The position numbers and the translations under genes are program-made. Of a stretch of DNA of 64,000 nt, positions 54,166 through 64,000 are shown in pieces. This DNA is from Haliclona indistincta (taxonomy: Eukaryota; Porifera; Demospongiae; Haplosclerida; Chalinidae): contig OZ024786.1 in the NCBI GenBank assembly GCA_964017065.1, positions 8,995,047 through 9,059,046 on the forward strand, given 5' to 3'. Positions within the stretch are counted from its first letter, which is position 1. Each line of letters begins with the position of its first letter. The notes below the pieces were generated by a model, which saw nothing but the letters and a program-made list of their open reading frames with translations, ran no database searches and was not told the origin of the DNA.

Positions 54166-55262
54166 AGATAATTCACCTGCAATACATGTTTAGAGATTAA
54201 GTTAAATCTAGCAGTTTGCTTACTTGTCTTGGAATAGCTTCACAGCATATCCCAAAAATAGCGCATTTACGAGGTGTCAAAAAATACATAGGTCCAGGCA
54301 GCTGTGGATCACAGGGGTAGTGCACCTACATCAAGTAATACTTGTGTGAATGAGATGGGTAGCTTACTTGTAGCTTACTTGTTGTGCCATATCAAAACTA
54401 AAGTGCATTCGTATAGCTCGCGATGCTGGTGGTTCACACGAGCCGACAGATGGAACTTCATCAGTTGTGAATGTGCTCTTCAGGACTTCCTTCGACTGCT
54501 CTATTGCTTCCCTATAATACTCTCTTTCTTGCTTTGCCAACTGTATGTGCTGCTCTGCTTCTCTAAGTACCTTGAATTTTGAAAATAATAATGAGTAAGA
54601 TTTCGATACTAAGTATTTGAATACCTGCGATTTTGCAGCTTCTGGTGTGTTGGTAGCCCTCATGATCTTAACACTGTTTTTCTGGCATACCCAGCACAAA
54701 TCCGACATCGGCTTCATCACTCTTATGTGGGGCAGCAGTTGCCGCCACAATGAGCAAAAGGTGGTGTAAGCCGCAGCTTTCATGTTGCTAGCATCTGCTG
54801 CCAGCTTGTACTCAGCCCATACTACCTGTTAAAGAATATTGATGATTCTAATACAGCTATGAGAGAAAATGTACCTTTTTGGTTGTGCTGGATGGTAGCA
54901 ACTGAAAGTTATCTCTTTTGTATCCTGGGATACGACCAGGGAGAAGAATGGCATTGGTCTCTATATAGTTGTACAGGAATGTGACCAGGCTCTTTATTTG
55001 GTCGATGGAAAGTGCATGTTTTGGTGCACGCTTGTAGTTTCCATGTACTCTGGTTGTTAAACCTGATGCGAGATAACTTGCTTTCAAGTTTTTGAAGCGA
55101 TCTAGTCCTACAGAAGTATTCAAATTAATTTTGTGAACTGATTTTTATTGCTTTTTATTACCTATACCATGGAGTATCAAGAATGTGTCCCTACAGATTG
55201 GATTCCCCATGAAGTGGAAGGCCATCTTTGTCCGCTGGCGGAAATCACTTATTGAATCGTGA
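54166..55262 (-). pseudogene. DUF7869-like mobile protein, 5' exons (copy E)
   Basis: Exons, high to low: 55165-55262 (MAFHFMGNPICRDTFLILHG); about 54874-55110 (RVHGNYKRAPKHALSIDQI, LLPGRIPGYKRDNFQLLPS); 54625-54832 (LWRQLLPHIRVMKPMSDLC, MRATNTPEAAKSQ); 54381-54572 (VLREAEQHIQLAKQEREYYR, HFSFDMAQQ); 54238-54315 (QLPGPMYFLTPRKCAIFGIC); about 54166-54188 (VNYLIDEA). All have GT-AG borders. This is the most complete 5' half of the family in the window. It is cut at both ends: PiggyBac-derived DNA at 55262 and Pao-derived DNA at 54165. Confidence 0.75.
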
Positions 55263-55274
55263 GTTTGACGCTAG

Positions 55275-55939
55275 CAGATTTTGTAATCTCAATTCTTCAA
55301 TATGTTTAGCGGCATACCTACAAGATCACAAATATCACACAATAATTATTTGATAGTGACTAGTCTACCTTACCTGTTAGTCTCCTCGACAAGTAGATGA
55401 AGAACCTCATAATCAAACAGATGTCTGAAATAGACCACTGTATCTGGCTGAGGTAAGCTGCATGTTGATCCAACTGGTTGTGTATGTGTGAATAGTGATG
55501 CAAAAACATCAGTAGCTATATTGATTTCCTTCCAGGGATCAGGTTGTGGACTACTGCTCTGCTCTGCTCTGCTGCTGTTTTCAGCACTGCTTCTACCACT
55601 ACTCTGTCCTCTTCCTCCACTCCGTCCTCTTCCTCTACTCCGTCCTCTGCCTCTCCCTTGGCTCTGTCCTCTCCCTCGGCTCTGTCCTCTGTCTTGCAGT
55701 GTTACGGGCTTTCGGGTTATCGCAAATTCAAACAGCAAATTACGCTGGTAACTACTAAATCCAACTACTCGACACTTGTCCGTCGCATCAGCTAAGAATC
55801 CGTCAAAGGAATTATTGGAACTCCTGCCCGATCGTTTCAGGGGTGACACTGTCGTCATGATTCCGTGCACCGTCACTTTCCCAGGTTTCTTCAGAGCCGC
55901 CGACAATTCATCCACTTCCAGTGCTTCGCATCGATTCAT
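55275..55939 (-). CDS. OB-fold / RG-repeat / PiggyBac N-terminus chimera
   Basis: MNRCEALEVDELSAALKKPG and KVTVHGIMTTVSPLKRSGRS with CRVVGFSSYQRN form an OB-like start (compare VRVHGAVTSVSPVKKGKRS at 23.2 kb). A run of RG(Q/R)S repeats follows (about residues 83-115), then DTVVYFRHLFDYEVLHLLVE and ETNR. A GTAAGG donor and next exon give YAAKHIEELRLQNLLASNSR and FNK. (V)xYFxxxFDxExxxLxVxETNRYA...SRxNKW is the N-terminal domain of PiggyBac transposases. It breaks at 55262 where the DUF7869-like copy E begins. The catalytic domain is absent. Confidence 0.75.
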
Positions 55940-55959
55940 TTCGCCACAATGCAGATAAC

Positions 55960-56790
55960 TTCTGTAGTGCTATAACGCGCTCTCGATTTTTATGACTGCC
56001 GAACACCGTCGCAATCTTTTATACCAATAAAATACCGTACACTGACGAAATGCGCATGAGCAAACTTCTTCAATCCTATGAACGGATGTGATACGTCACA
56101 CCGGCGTTGCTATAGTAATCACGTGACAATCACTGGTAGAGACTACACGTGACAACCACTGGTAGTGACAAATAAGAGACTACAGAATAAACGAGTGAGC
56201 AAGTTATGACTACCTTGACCGATTTTAGCTGCGTACTTTGACTGGGCCAGGCTAAGCCTGTAGCTATCTGTATTATGTTCATTTAGAAGAGAAGATGGGC
56301 AATACATTAGCTTACTGTGGTAGAATTTGTTGCCATAAATAATTATAGACTAGTAATATGTATTGCAGTTCAGTGTGGAATATAATTTGCCCTAGCCAAA
56401 ACACATTTGTCAAGTTTTAGTTTTTATGATTTAGCACACATGACGTCACCACTTGACACAGTATACAATTTTACGAGTTTAATATTTGTGTTTTACCCAA
56501 AATTCGTAAACCTCACTAACGTTTCCAGCTATAATAGTATACATTAATTGTATTGTAAGTAAGACTAACGGATCTATGCAGCCTTCAACTTTTTTATTTG
56601 TGACAACTAGGTGTAGTACATGTATTGGTCTAATCACTCAAGTCCAAGAAGCTGGGAGTAGTACATGTAGGACAAGATGGACATACGAGATTGACAGGTA
56701 AGACAGGTTTAATTGAGTCAAAGTGTGACCTGCACACAAGAGCAATTTCTATCCATTCTTTGTTTGGTTTAAGATAAGAACTGAGAGTTT
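55960..56790. other. No gene; duplicated CACGTGACAA-CACTGGTAG
   Basis: The motif TCACGTGACAATCACTGGTA (56122) recurs as ACACGTGACAACCACTGGTA (56146), about 250 bp upstream of the chimera's start codon. Otherwise nothing is supported. Confidence 0.4.
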
Positions 56791-56794
56791 AGTA

Positions 56795-57300
56795 CTGTGT
56801 GACGTAGCTGTTGTTCTTGGTGTGTATCTTAACCATGTTGGATGCCTTTAGGTGTACGATTCTGTTGCCATGTAAATGTCTACCTGAAACAATTAAAGAA
56901 GCAGTGGCTATGACTTCAACAGTCGTCCCCCAAACACATGTCCTTTGTATGTTTTGTGTATGGCTTAAGAAGGGAGTTTTATTCAGTGATTGTTTTGTGT
57001 AATTTCTCAAGTACTTATTCTATTTTTTCAAATGTTGCAATTAGTTTTCTTAAAATTCAAGGTGGTGGTCTTGAGTGCCAGTGAGCTGCACAGATAAAGA
57101 TCGAAAAAGACAGTTGCCATCGTCTAAGACGTGATCAACGGTTCTTCCTTGTTGTTGAAGGAATGGTAGCAAGACAGCGTATCCACTCTTCGGAGTACCT
57201 CTTGGTTTTTGCAGCATGTGGTCTGGAATAGGAATGTCTGTGGCTGAACTTTCAGGTAATGATACTAGCGAAGGAATGTTTTTGAAAATCCCCTGTAGGT
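56795..57300 (-). pseudogene. OTU-domain cysteine protease fragment
   Basis: The minus strand from about 57300 reads GIFKNIPSLVSLPESSATDI, LLPFLQQQGRTVDHVLDDGN and CLFRSLSVQLTGTQDHHLE. After a two-base insertion it continues LRKLIATFEKIE, and further down HTQNIQRTCVWGTTVEVIAT with ASLI. D-G-N-C-L-F-R is the catalytic Asp/Cys loop of OTU deubiquitinases, and WGTxxExxAxAxL is their downstream strand. At least two frame breaks make it non-functional. OTU domains are frequent passengers of animal mobile elements. Confidence 0.75.
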
Positions 57301-57689
57301 AGTGTACATGTACCCAATTTAACTATGAGCACTTTTAAGTATCAAGAGTTCATTACCTAAGAGTATGCAACCGTCAATATTGGACATTTTCTATGTTGGA
57401 CATTTACTACGTCACAAGTTTATACAGCAGAAAGCATAAGGCAGGCATTAGGGCTGCTATATGCTAATGATATTCACCATTGTGTAATGATATTCACAAT
57501 AGCAGTAATGATAATCATCTCTGTGTATAGGTTTCTTGAAATTCTCAATTTTATAATATAATATTTATTCTCCTAAAGCTGCTTATTACCTTTGGCGACA
57601 AGATTGATGGCACTGGGCATGGGTTAGATTAGATAGTCTCATGTTGCAGATGAGTTTAATTTTGTTGATGGTAGTTGAATGCCTGTAGT

Positions 57690-58215
57690 GGTTTCAGATG
57701 TAAATGATGATGGTTGTAATGGATAGTCAGCGGTTGAGACATAGCTGCTAGGCACAGGCTAAGTGCACAGACAAAATCAGTTGTAGTGATTTCCATACGA
57801 AGCCCCCTTGCATCAGTGACTGAATCTCGACTCCATTGCTGATATTCCCAAACATTCAACGATTGAAGGAAAGAGATTCTGAAAAACATTTACTACATCC
57901 ATGTACTGTATCCAGCGTGTAGTACACATATCATCGAGTTTCCTCTTGGCTGACGAAGACTGAATTTCTGATATTGCTTCTTCCAAAGAAATCTCTCTGG
58001 CGTTTTGGATGAGCATCAAAGAAGTGATAAACTTTCCCTACAAATAATACCATGTTTTGAATGTAGAGGGACTTTACCACAGCAAGGTTCAAACAATGGC
58101 TAGCACAGTGGAGGTATGTTCTAGAGGATACTGACTTGTTATAACAGCTGCTGTACCTTTCGATTTGCCTGCCATGTTCACAGCTCCATCATAGGTTTGA
58201 CCACGTAGGTACTGT
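57690..58215 (-). pseudogene. hAT/ZMYM1-like (DUF4371) transposase fragment
   Basis: Pieces in order: GQTYDGAVNMAGKSKGTAAV, then in another frame YLHCASHCLNLAVVK (58070-58205); SSAKRKLDDMCTTRWIQYMD with VFQNLFPSIVECL (57850-57965); WSRDSVTDARGLRMEITTTD (57780-57840). GQxYDGAxNMxGKxxG and CASHxLNLxxVK are signatures of hAT-derived ZMYM1/DUF4371 proteins. Frameshifts and truncation make it inactive. Confidence 0.7.
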
Positions 58216-58429
58216 ACTAACAGAATTGTCTGAATTCGAAGCAGTAAAGCTAGTACAGTAGTCAAAGGATCTTGAATTAGAATCAGAGAAAAATAATATT
58301 ACAAATGCCGATCTACCCACAACATAAACATTAAAAATAGCTAGTTGTTGCCTTATTCTTGAATGGGGGTTTTCCAAAAAGTATGTCATCACCATAGTAA
58401 CACATAGTAATGCAAACAGAAAGAAATTT

Positions 58430-58640
58430 GTTAGAGCTCTTTGATATTCAATGTTGAATGTAAAGTAAGCACAAATGAGCGCTTTTATGGCTCTGAATCC
58501 TGTTAGTTGAAAAGGTGTTGGATTCCTCTCAAATACCATTATCAACTGGATAGTCGAATCATACTTTAAGAGGACTAAATATGGCCAGTTTTGGCTGATA
58601 GTCTCTATCTCTTCATTAGACTCCTTCATACGTAGAGAAC
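58430..58640 (-). pseudogene. SAMD3-like family C-terminal fragment
   Basis: ESNEEIETISQNWPYLVLLK, RNPTPFQLTGFRAIKALICA and YFTFNIEYQRALTNFFLF match in layout the SAMD3-like C-terminus at 21.8-22.2 kb (KLLFAIYYTFNFSYPNFL). A single exon remains. Confidence 0.45.
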
Positions 58641-58875
58641 AATAATATTATGGCGTTCAATTGCAAACTGATTTAAAGTACCAACTAACTGGCTGAAAAA
58701 GCAACATTGCTGTTGAGTCTCTTGCCTACAATAGCAATCCAAGTACTTCCAGTGAGTGGATCTCCTTTAGCTCATCTTCTGTACGCAGAATTATATTTAA
58801 GTTTGCGGCAATTGCCGAGGGACAAAATCCATCTAGTGGATCAGCCTACTAAAAATTACAGCATGGGCACACGAA

Positions 58876-59346
58876 TTAGCTGATTGGTGAGTATGGGTCT
58901 CCATCTTGCTTTCTAGTTTCCGCAACAAAAGCAGACAACCACCTGTTAAGGAGGACGCTGTCGCAACTCTCCAAGCAATTGCCTGGAACAAGCTCAGAAT
59001 CTGGTACAGCTCGAGAGTTTCGGCTCTTGCGCCATGTCTCAAAATTGGAAACTGCCCACTTAGTACTCACAGCAGTATTCTTTGGTATGAACTTCTCGGC
59101 GAGCATTTCTTGTTCAGTTGCCTCCAAAAAATTAAACCGGTTTTCTTTCTCTGGATTGTCAGTGGCGCCCCGCTTGCGTAGGCTTAAACTCAGCCTCTTC
59201 TTCTTTCTAGGTGGAGGTCTTTCCTTCAAAGAGGCATCATCATCCGTCCATTCATCTATTCCCAGAGAAAAAGCACTCTTCTCGAGTGTATTTTCTAGAG
59301 AAGACTCAGAAGAGCAAGCGATATGAAGTCTGGCAGCCATATTCAC
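58876..59346 (-). CDS. Crypton-type N-terminal domain protein, 5' exon
   Basis: A 156-codon frame starts MNMAARLHIACSSESSLENT. It has a basic patch PPPRKKKRLSLSLRKRG, then TAVSTKWAVSNFETWRKSRN, LESCDSVLLNRWLSAFVAET and RKQDGDPYSPIS-stop. WAVxNFxxWRxxRN...LxxWLxxFVxETRKxxGxPYxPxxxY is the N-terminal (SAM-like) part of Crypton tyrosine recombinases and of host proteins derived from them (QRICH1, KIAA1958, ZMYM2). It stops exactly where the catalytic domain should follow. It could be a domesticated DNA-binding remnant or just a truncated copy. Confidence 0.7.
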   Translation of the reverse strand: MNMAARLHIACSSESSLENTLEKSAFSLGIDEWTDDDASLKERPPPRKKKRLSLSLRKRGATDNPEKENRFNFLEATEQEMLAEKFIPKNTAVSTKWAVSNFETWRKSRNSRAVPDSELVPGNCLESCDSVLLNRWLSAFVAETRKQDGDPYSPIS

Positions 59347-59464
59347 CTCTGTTGGTACGATCCACGTGCTTGCATTGACGTCATCAGTAGCTAGGCAACC
59401 ATTGTAATGTCGTCATCTGTTGCCCAGCAACAACTGAACCACCTAGCAACGGCAAAATAAATCT

Positions 59465-59558
59465 GTTGTATCCCTCCCACTCGGGATGTTGCGGTTTATA
59501 GCGCCCTCGGGCGTCGGGCGCTATAAACCAGCAACATCCCTCGTGGGAGTGATATAAC
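59465..59558. mobile_element. 94-bp fold-back repeat
   Basis: Left arm with GATGTTGCGGTTTATAGCGC pairs with GCGCTATAAACCAGCAACAT on the right; the outer ends GTTGTATC and GATATAAC match imperfectly. Loop CTCGGGCGTCG. It lies 120 bp upstream of the Crypton-like start codon. Confidence 0.8.
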
Positions 59559-59559
59559 T

Positions 59560-60472
59560 AATACTTATACAATCTTCTTCACAAATCGAGTCAGCACTTT
59601 CCTTGTCACAGCAAAGTGAGTCAACAAGCATCCTAGATGTCCAGTTCGTAATTGACAACAAACAAACAAACCATAGCCACCTCACCTATACTTTCCTCCC
59701 TGTAGTATCTTCACGGGACTCTGACTGCAGTCATCGATCACTATTGGATCAGCAAAAACGCTTTGTTCTGTCTTACTCCACCTCGAGCAAGAAAGAAGCC
59801 GTTTTCTCCAGCTAACTGTATAGCATAATAATAGCATGTGGTTATCGACCATGCGCAAAATGATAACGTGTACGCCGCTAGCGCTCCAGTGGTCCATTCC
59901 AGTTGTCCATTCCAGTAGTCCATTCCAGTCGCTCCACACGGCTGTTTTTTGTAATTGAAACGCGGCCACTTAGGCACGGGCCCGAAATTTTTACGCGACC
60001 TAGCAACACCTTAGCAACGTACTTCCGGTTAGTTATCTGGCAATAAGTGTGACCCTGGCGTGAGTATCACGTGAAGCCTAGCCACATGAGTACAGTTTAG
60101 CTGCAAAGATCAGAGATCGAGCTATCGTCTGATATGAGTTTGAGCGTCATGCGATGTTTAAAAAGACTAGTACTACTTCGCTTGTAAAGTGAAATGACAC
60201 GAAGAAAATCGTGGAAAGAGAACTTTCTGAGCAAGAACCAACTGTTGGAACAGACGGCCAGGAGCACCTCAAGGTGAGTTACGATGAAACACAGTCTATA
60301 CTTATTTTTGTTTGAAGCACACGCGCGCGCGTGCATAGTATACATTTTTGTATTGATTTTTGGCTTTGTAGGACTATGGTGATCCCTTCTGACTGCTGTG
60401 GGTCCTGTGAGTGTGATTGATTGCTGTGAACATCACTTGGAACTCTGGTATAAATATAATTATACAATCATA
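59560..60472. other. No gene; short repeats
   Basis: CCATTCCAGT occurs three times near 59893-59929 and a GCGCGCGC tract lies at 60322-60331. This would be the 3' flank of the RAG1-like gene. No terminal inverted repeat could be recognised. Confidence 0.4.
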
Positions 60473-63400
60473 CTAGTCACTGTTCTTTGCTTTTTTACGT
60501 GATGGAGGTCTGAGCATGTTAAGTGTTGGTGTTACCTCGATGTTATGCTCATTCACAACATATTTAAGCCTCTGTAGTGGGTTTACCACTCCTCTGTATT
60601 GTGCTTCGAGTTTATAGATGTGAGAGTGTATTGACTCGGCCCCTTGCTCTCCCATTAGCCCAGAGCCAATCTTTTTCTGTCTGACCCAAGGGATGACATG
60701 GTCTTCTAAGATGTGCATTTTGGGAAGCACTGTAGCGTCTGGGAACGATTTTCTGTAATGAGCCATAAATGCTTCTATGTCCTTCTCTGTAAAACAAACA
60801 ACTTCATACTGTATCCATATAGGATTATTATTGGTAATACCTAGTGTATCAATTTCCTCATCACTGACAACTCCTCCATTGTAACCATTATGACACTTCC
60901 CGAAGAGCACAATGGCTTGTTTGTGAATGTCAACAACCTCTCGCACTCTAGGCATCATAACTGGGCATCTCTCTTGTGCTACATTCACCATTGCTGAACA
61001 AAGTACTTCTGCAGACTGTGGCTATTATTATACATGTATAATAATAATAGATGTGTTAGGAATTGTAACATACCTGAACCAGCTTGTGCACATGGTTCCC
61101 AATAAAACTACCACCATGGTAGGCCTGTCGTTCTACGTGTTTTGCTAGTGTACGTTCTAGTACTTGAAGAAAGGGTCCATCGTCACACTTACGGCTGTTG
61201 ATAGTTGATTGTAGGCGAGCTATCTCTGCCTCCTAAAGATAAATTAGTAATAGCATGCTTGTTGCTATTTTATGACATCAATTTACCGTTTCTGAAGCTT
61301 TCCTCTGAGCTATAGAGGCCTCTTGCCGTGTGTGCTGCACAGCAGGGCTTGTTTCTGGTGATGGTATGGTGATTGCCAGATATGTAGCCCCTTGTGTGAG
61401 ATACGTAGCTTCCTCTTGCTCTCTAGAAAGCCTTTCTGAAAGAAGGATCAATTGGTTCTGTGCTGCTGCATATCGTTGATAGGTAGGACCACCAATTTGG
61501 CCATCTATTGATGCCAGCTCTATATCGAACTGTCTGCATGAATTTTCTAGGAGTCGGAATAATCTATTGAATATTCCTAAGGACAAGTGCAACCCAGGAA
61601 TACAAACCTAAAATGAATTTTGTAGGGTATTTGCTTTTGTGGAATTGAAATAGTTTACTTGATCTAATGGTATAGAGAAGAAAGGTTCACCTATGGCATT
61701 GTTGAATTCTTTCGCTCTTCTGAGCTGACTTCCATCATCAACAAAGCGCTGATAGTCATTCTGTATAGATTCTACTGACCTAGCAGGAGAGCGACCATGC
61801 ACATGTAGCGGGATTCTCAATTCAGTGTTACGGATTGTGCACCACAAGCAATTGTGCCTTCCTAATGGCGAGTGTGTTATGTACAGCATTATGCATATCT
61901 ATTGCTTACCACTAGCACCAGATAGGCCATACATAGTACAAAGTAGCTCGTAGTCACCAGAAAAAAACACTCTTATTGTCCAGTCTCTGTATGTGTTCCA
62001 TTTTGATTTGATTTATTCATTGAGACACTATTTTTACCTCCACTTCATTCCTTGCAGCTCTTTTATGGGCTCCTTGTATTGGTCCAGGCCTGTGTGAAGA
62101 TTCACAGTGCTGTCTCCGGCTCTGAATACTGCTAGAAGTGTTGTGTTTTTGGTGGAGTTAGGGTGAGCCACATTGACCACTTGCATATTAAATTTGAAGC
62201 TCCCCCTTCCCTTATCTCCTCCTAGCTTTACCCATACTTCACTGTTGGGTATGGCACCTCCATGCCATGTTAGACCAGCTTGTGACCTGTTTTGTAATGG
62301 AGCTGCGTGGTGATGTTTGTGATGGGGAAAACTTACTCGTAAAGTTTGTTTAACTTGTCAGCTACTCTTGCTATTAGATTTGGGACAAAAACAAATGGTG
62401 CTTCTCGAAATTCTACACCATTGTCTGTCGAGAATGTGAATGGAACCATCTCAGCAGAGAGATTTTCTCCCACTAGCTCTTTTGCCAGTTGCCGCTGTTT
62501 TCTCTCGCTAGCTAAAGAGACATTGAACACCTTCAACCACCTAAGGTGAAATCCATATTTCTATGTCAGTTTATAACTTAAATTTTCTTACCGCCGTACT
62601 GTTCGCAGCTTGTTCCATGAGATGGAAAGATTAGCCTTCATGGCCAGTGCATGATCTGCTGGAATCTCCAGTGGTAAGCCGGCTTCAGATAAGAGCTCCC
62701 CTCTGCGATGTTTTGGCAGGGCTCTTACCTCCTCTGCTAGGTCCACTGATAGGGCCCCTCTCACCTCTCTGAGTGCGGTGACACGACGATGAACTGTGCG
62801 CTGGCTAGCCTGTTCTGTCGACACTCTTGGAGTTGCCACTTGCACAAAGCTCATTGGCTACATGGTATGATGTGTTAATGTATGTTAAATGTGTGTAATT
62901 AGGATTACCTGGCCTCTGGTTGGCACTCTTATCACAGACTCATCTCTACTTTCAACCATAAGTCGCCTAATAAGGCTCTCTGCCACTCGCTTCTCCACAG
63001 GAATAGTAGGTGTGGTTGGACTCTTTTCAAGAATGTCATGGACACTCATTTGAGGTGGGTTGAAGTATAGTCGGCAATGACTTTTTTGTGGTTGCTGTAC
63101 TGTTCAATTGTTGTCATGTTCTTGCAGCTGTCGCATTGAAGCCTTAGTTGACCCATCAAGTCTATGATCACTGGTGACGGCCGCCTCACTGTTTCCTTGC
63201 TAAGTTGGTGGTCATAGCAGCACGGGCACTCCAGCTCTCCACTGTGTTTGATCCAACTGCAGCAACAGGCGGCACATACTAAGCTGTTACACTGTAGCTC
63301 TACAGGCTGGTTGAGCAGTGAAAGGCACAGGGGGCATGTCAGTGACTGGGGCACGTCTGTAACAAGATCGAGATGTTGAATTAGTGAAGGTGGTGCTATC

Positions 63401-63812
63401 GATCTTATTTGCTCAATGACATTTGCAGTGCTTCCATTCGAAGGTCTACCATGCCCCTTGCGTTGTTTCTTCCGTGCTCCGCCTCGAAGGACTGTGTCTA
63501 GATGTTCACAAACCTATTGTTTTGTGTTAATAATTAATAATTTTTACAATGCATCTTAGTTACACTTACAGTGCACTCTGTCTCACTATGTTCTTTCCAC
63601 TGAAATACTACCACTGAATGGCTATAGTGTGTACCTCTCTCTGCTGCCTTTTCTCTCCTTTTGGTAACACTATAGCATCTGTTGCAAAACTGACTAGGAT
63701 GGATATCTATCTGATCTCTACTAGTGTCCAGCATGAAGGTGGAGTGGAGTTGTTGTGTGTAGCTAGCACAGGAGTAGATAACAGCTGTGTTCCCTTTACT
63801 CTTGTGTAGCAT
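60473..63812 (-). CDS. RAG1-like (N-RAG-TP-type) mobile protein, ten exons
   Basis: Exons: 63570-63812 (5' end uncertain), 62909-63513, 62592-62857, 62337-62540, 62038-62286, 61910-61986, 61659-61861, 61287-61607, 61074-61232, 60473-61015; about 955 residues. Exon 1: IHPSQFCNRCYSVTKRREK with FQWKEHSETECTVCEH, the RAG1 N-terminal zinc region. Exon 2: RING (CPLCLSLLNQPVELQCNSLV...CPCC; the usual His is Ser) plus CDSCKNMTTIEQYSNH. Exons 5-7: WVKLGGDKGRGSFKF, GLSGASGRHNCLWC (C-x2-C). Exon 10: KMHILEDHV (H-x4-H) and GSGLMGEQGAESIHSH, placed as RAG1's zinc histidines and last Glu. The middle Asp position reads GLHLSLGIF. All phases agree except exon 2, one base short in an A-run near 63085. Family link to N-RAG-TP is from memory. 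Confidence 0.85.
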
Positions 63813-63832
63813 CTCCCCACACCCAGGTAAAA

Positions 63833-64000
63833 ATAACATATATGTTGCATATGTATGCAACATATATGTGCTACATACAAATAACATATATGTAACACAT
63901 ATGTGACATATATGTATTTACTGGACATTTTGCACTATGCAAATCATATGAAAGTCTATGTAACATATATGTGACATACATGTTGCATATATGTCACATA
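63833..64000. repeat. Cryptic ACATATATGT palindrome array
   Basis: AACATATATGT and relatives (ACATATATGTGC, ACATATATGTAACA, ACATACATGT) recur at least seven times up to the window edge, each itself a small palindrome. The array begins right upstream of the RAG1-like first readable exon. Confidence 0.8.

Noticed and set aside
55488..55795. Plus-strand Leu/Pro/Ser-rich frames
   Set aside because: They are the antisense of the RG-repeat codons in the OB/PiggyBac chimera.

Overview
The window is eukaryotic and almost certainly from an early-branching animal, most likely a demosponge. Exons are short and joined by small GT-AG introns (about 46 to 270 bp). The DNA is AT-rich, and the multi-copy mobile gene families seen here are ones I know mainly from sponge, cnidarian and fish genomes. 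The species cannot be fixed from sequence alone. There are no bacterial operons, no CRISPR array, and I saw no rRNA or tRNA gene.

Most of the window is a graveyard of nested and fused mobile elements. 1-5.0 kb: a broken Tc1/mariner, a DUF7869-like gene split by a hAT derivative, and a PIN-like/cysteine-rich gene split by a 410-bp palindrome. 6.3-11.9 kb: a SAMD3-like gene and a C2H2 mobile gene are divergently arranged, and the C2H2 gene carries two further DNA elements. 13-15.3 kb: a glutamine-rich gene and a tiny acidic gene. 16.5-18.8 kb: a Mutator-like transposase with two stops. 19.1-20.8 kb: an intact seven-exon gene with a PD-(D/E)XK-like motif, the best host-gene candidate. 21-25.8 kb: SAMD3-like, RPA/OB-fold, Myb/SANT and Helitron fragments. 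26-32.9 kb: transposase pieces, fold-back repeats, a reverse transcriptase region and a retropepsin scrap. 36 kb: a frameshifted CDK10/11-like kinase fragment. 38.0-38.7 kb: a fold-back element built of minisatellites. 39-43 kb: DUF7869-like, P-element-like, DDE_Tnp_4 and other fragments. 43.6-45.9 kb: a nearly whole hAT element with terminal repeats and target duplication. 46.8-47.2 kb: a perfect 149-bp inverted repeat. 47-60 kb: Harbinger, more DUF7869-like copies, a PiggyBac/OB chimera, a Pao tail, an OTU protease, hAT/ZMYM and Crypton remnants.

The most striking locus is 60.5-63.8 kb (minus strand). It is a ten-exon, almost complete gene for a RAG1-like protein of about 955 residues. It carries a RAG1-type N-terminal zinc region, a RING plus companion zinc finger, and a core-like region with C-x2-C, H-x4-H and a terminal ExGxE-type motif. 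All exon phases agree except one A-run that is one base short. I relate it to the N-RAG-TP type of mobile element.

At five places I could remove an inserted element plus one target duplication and see the older reading frame close up again (sites at 1275, 4533, 9390 and 11124, and with a shift at 43582). This gives a relative order of insertion events. Several other junctions are fusions of unrelated element proteins in one transcript-like arrangement.
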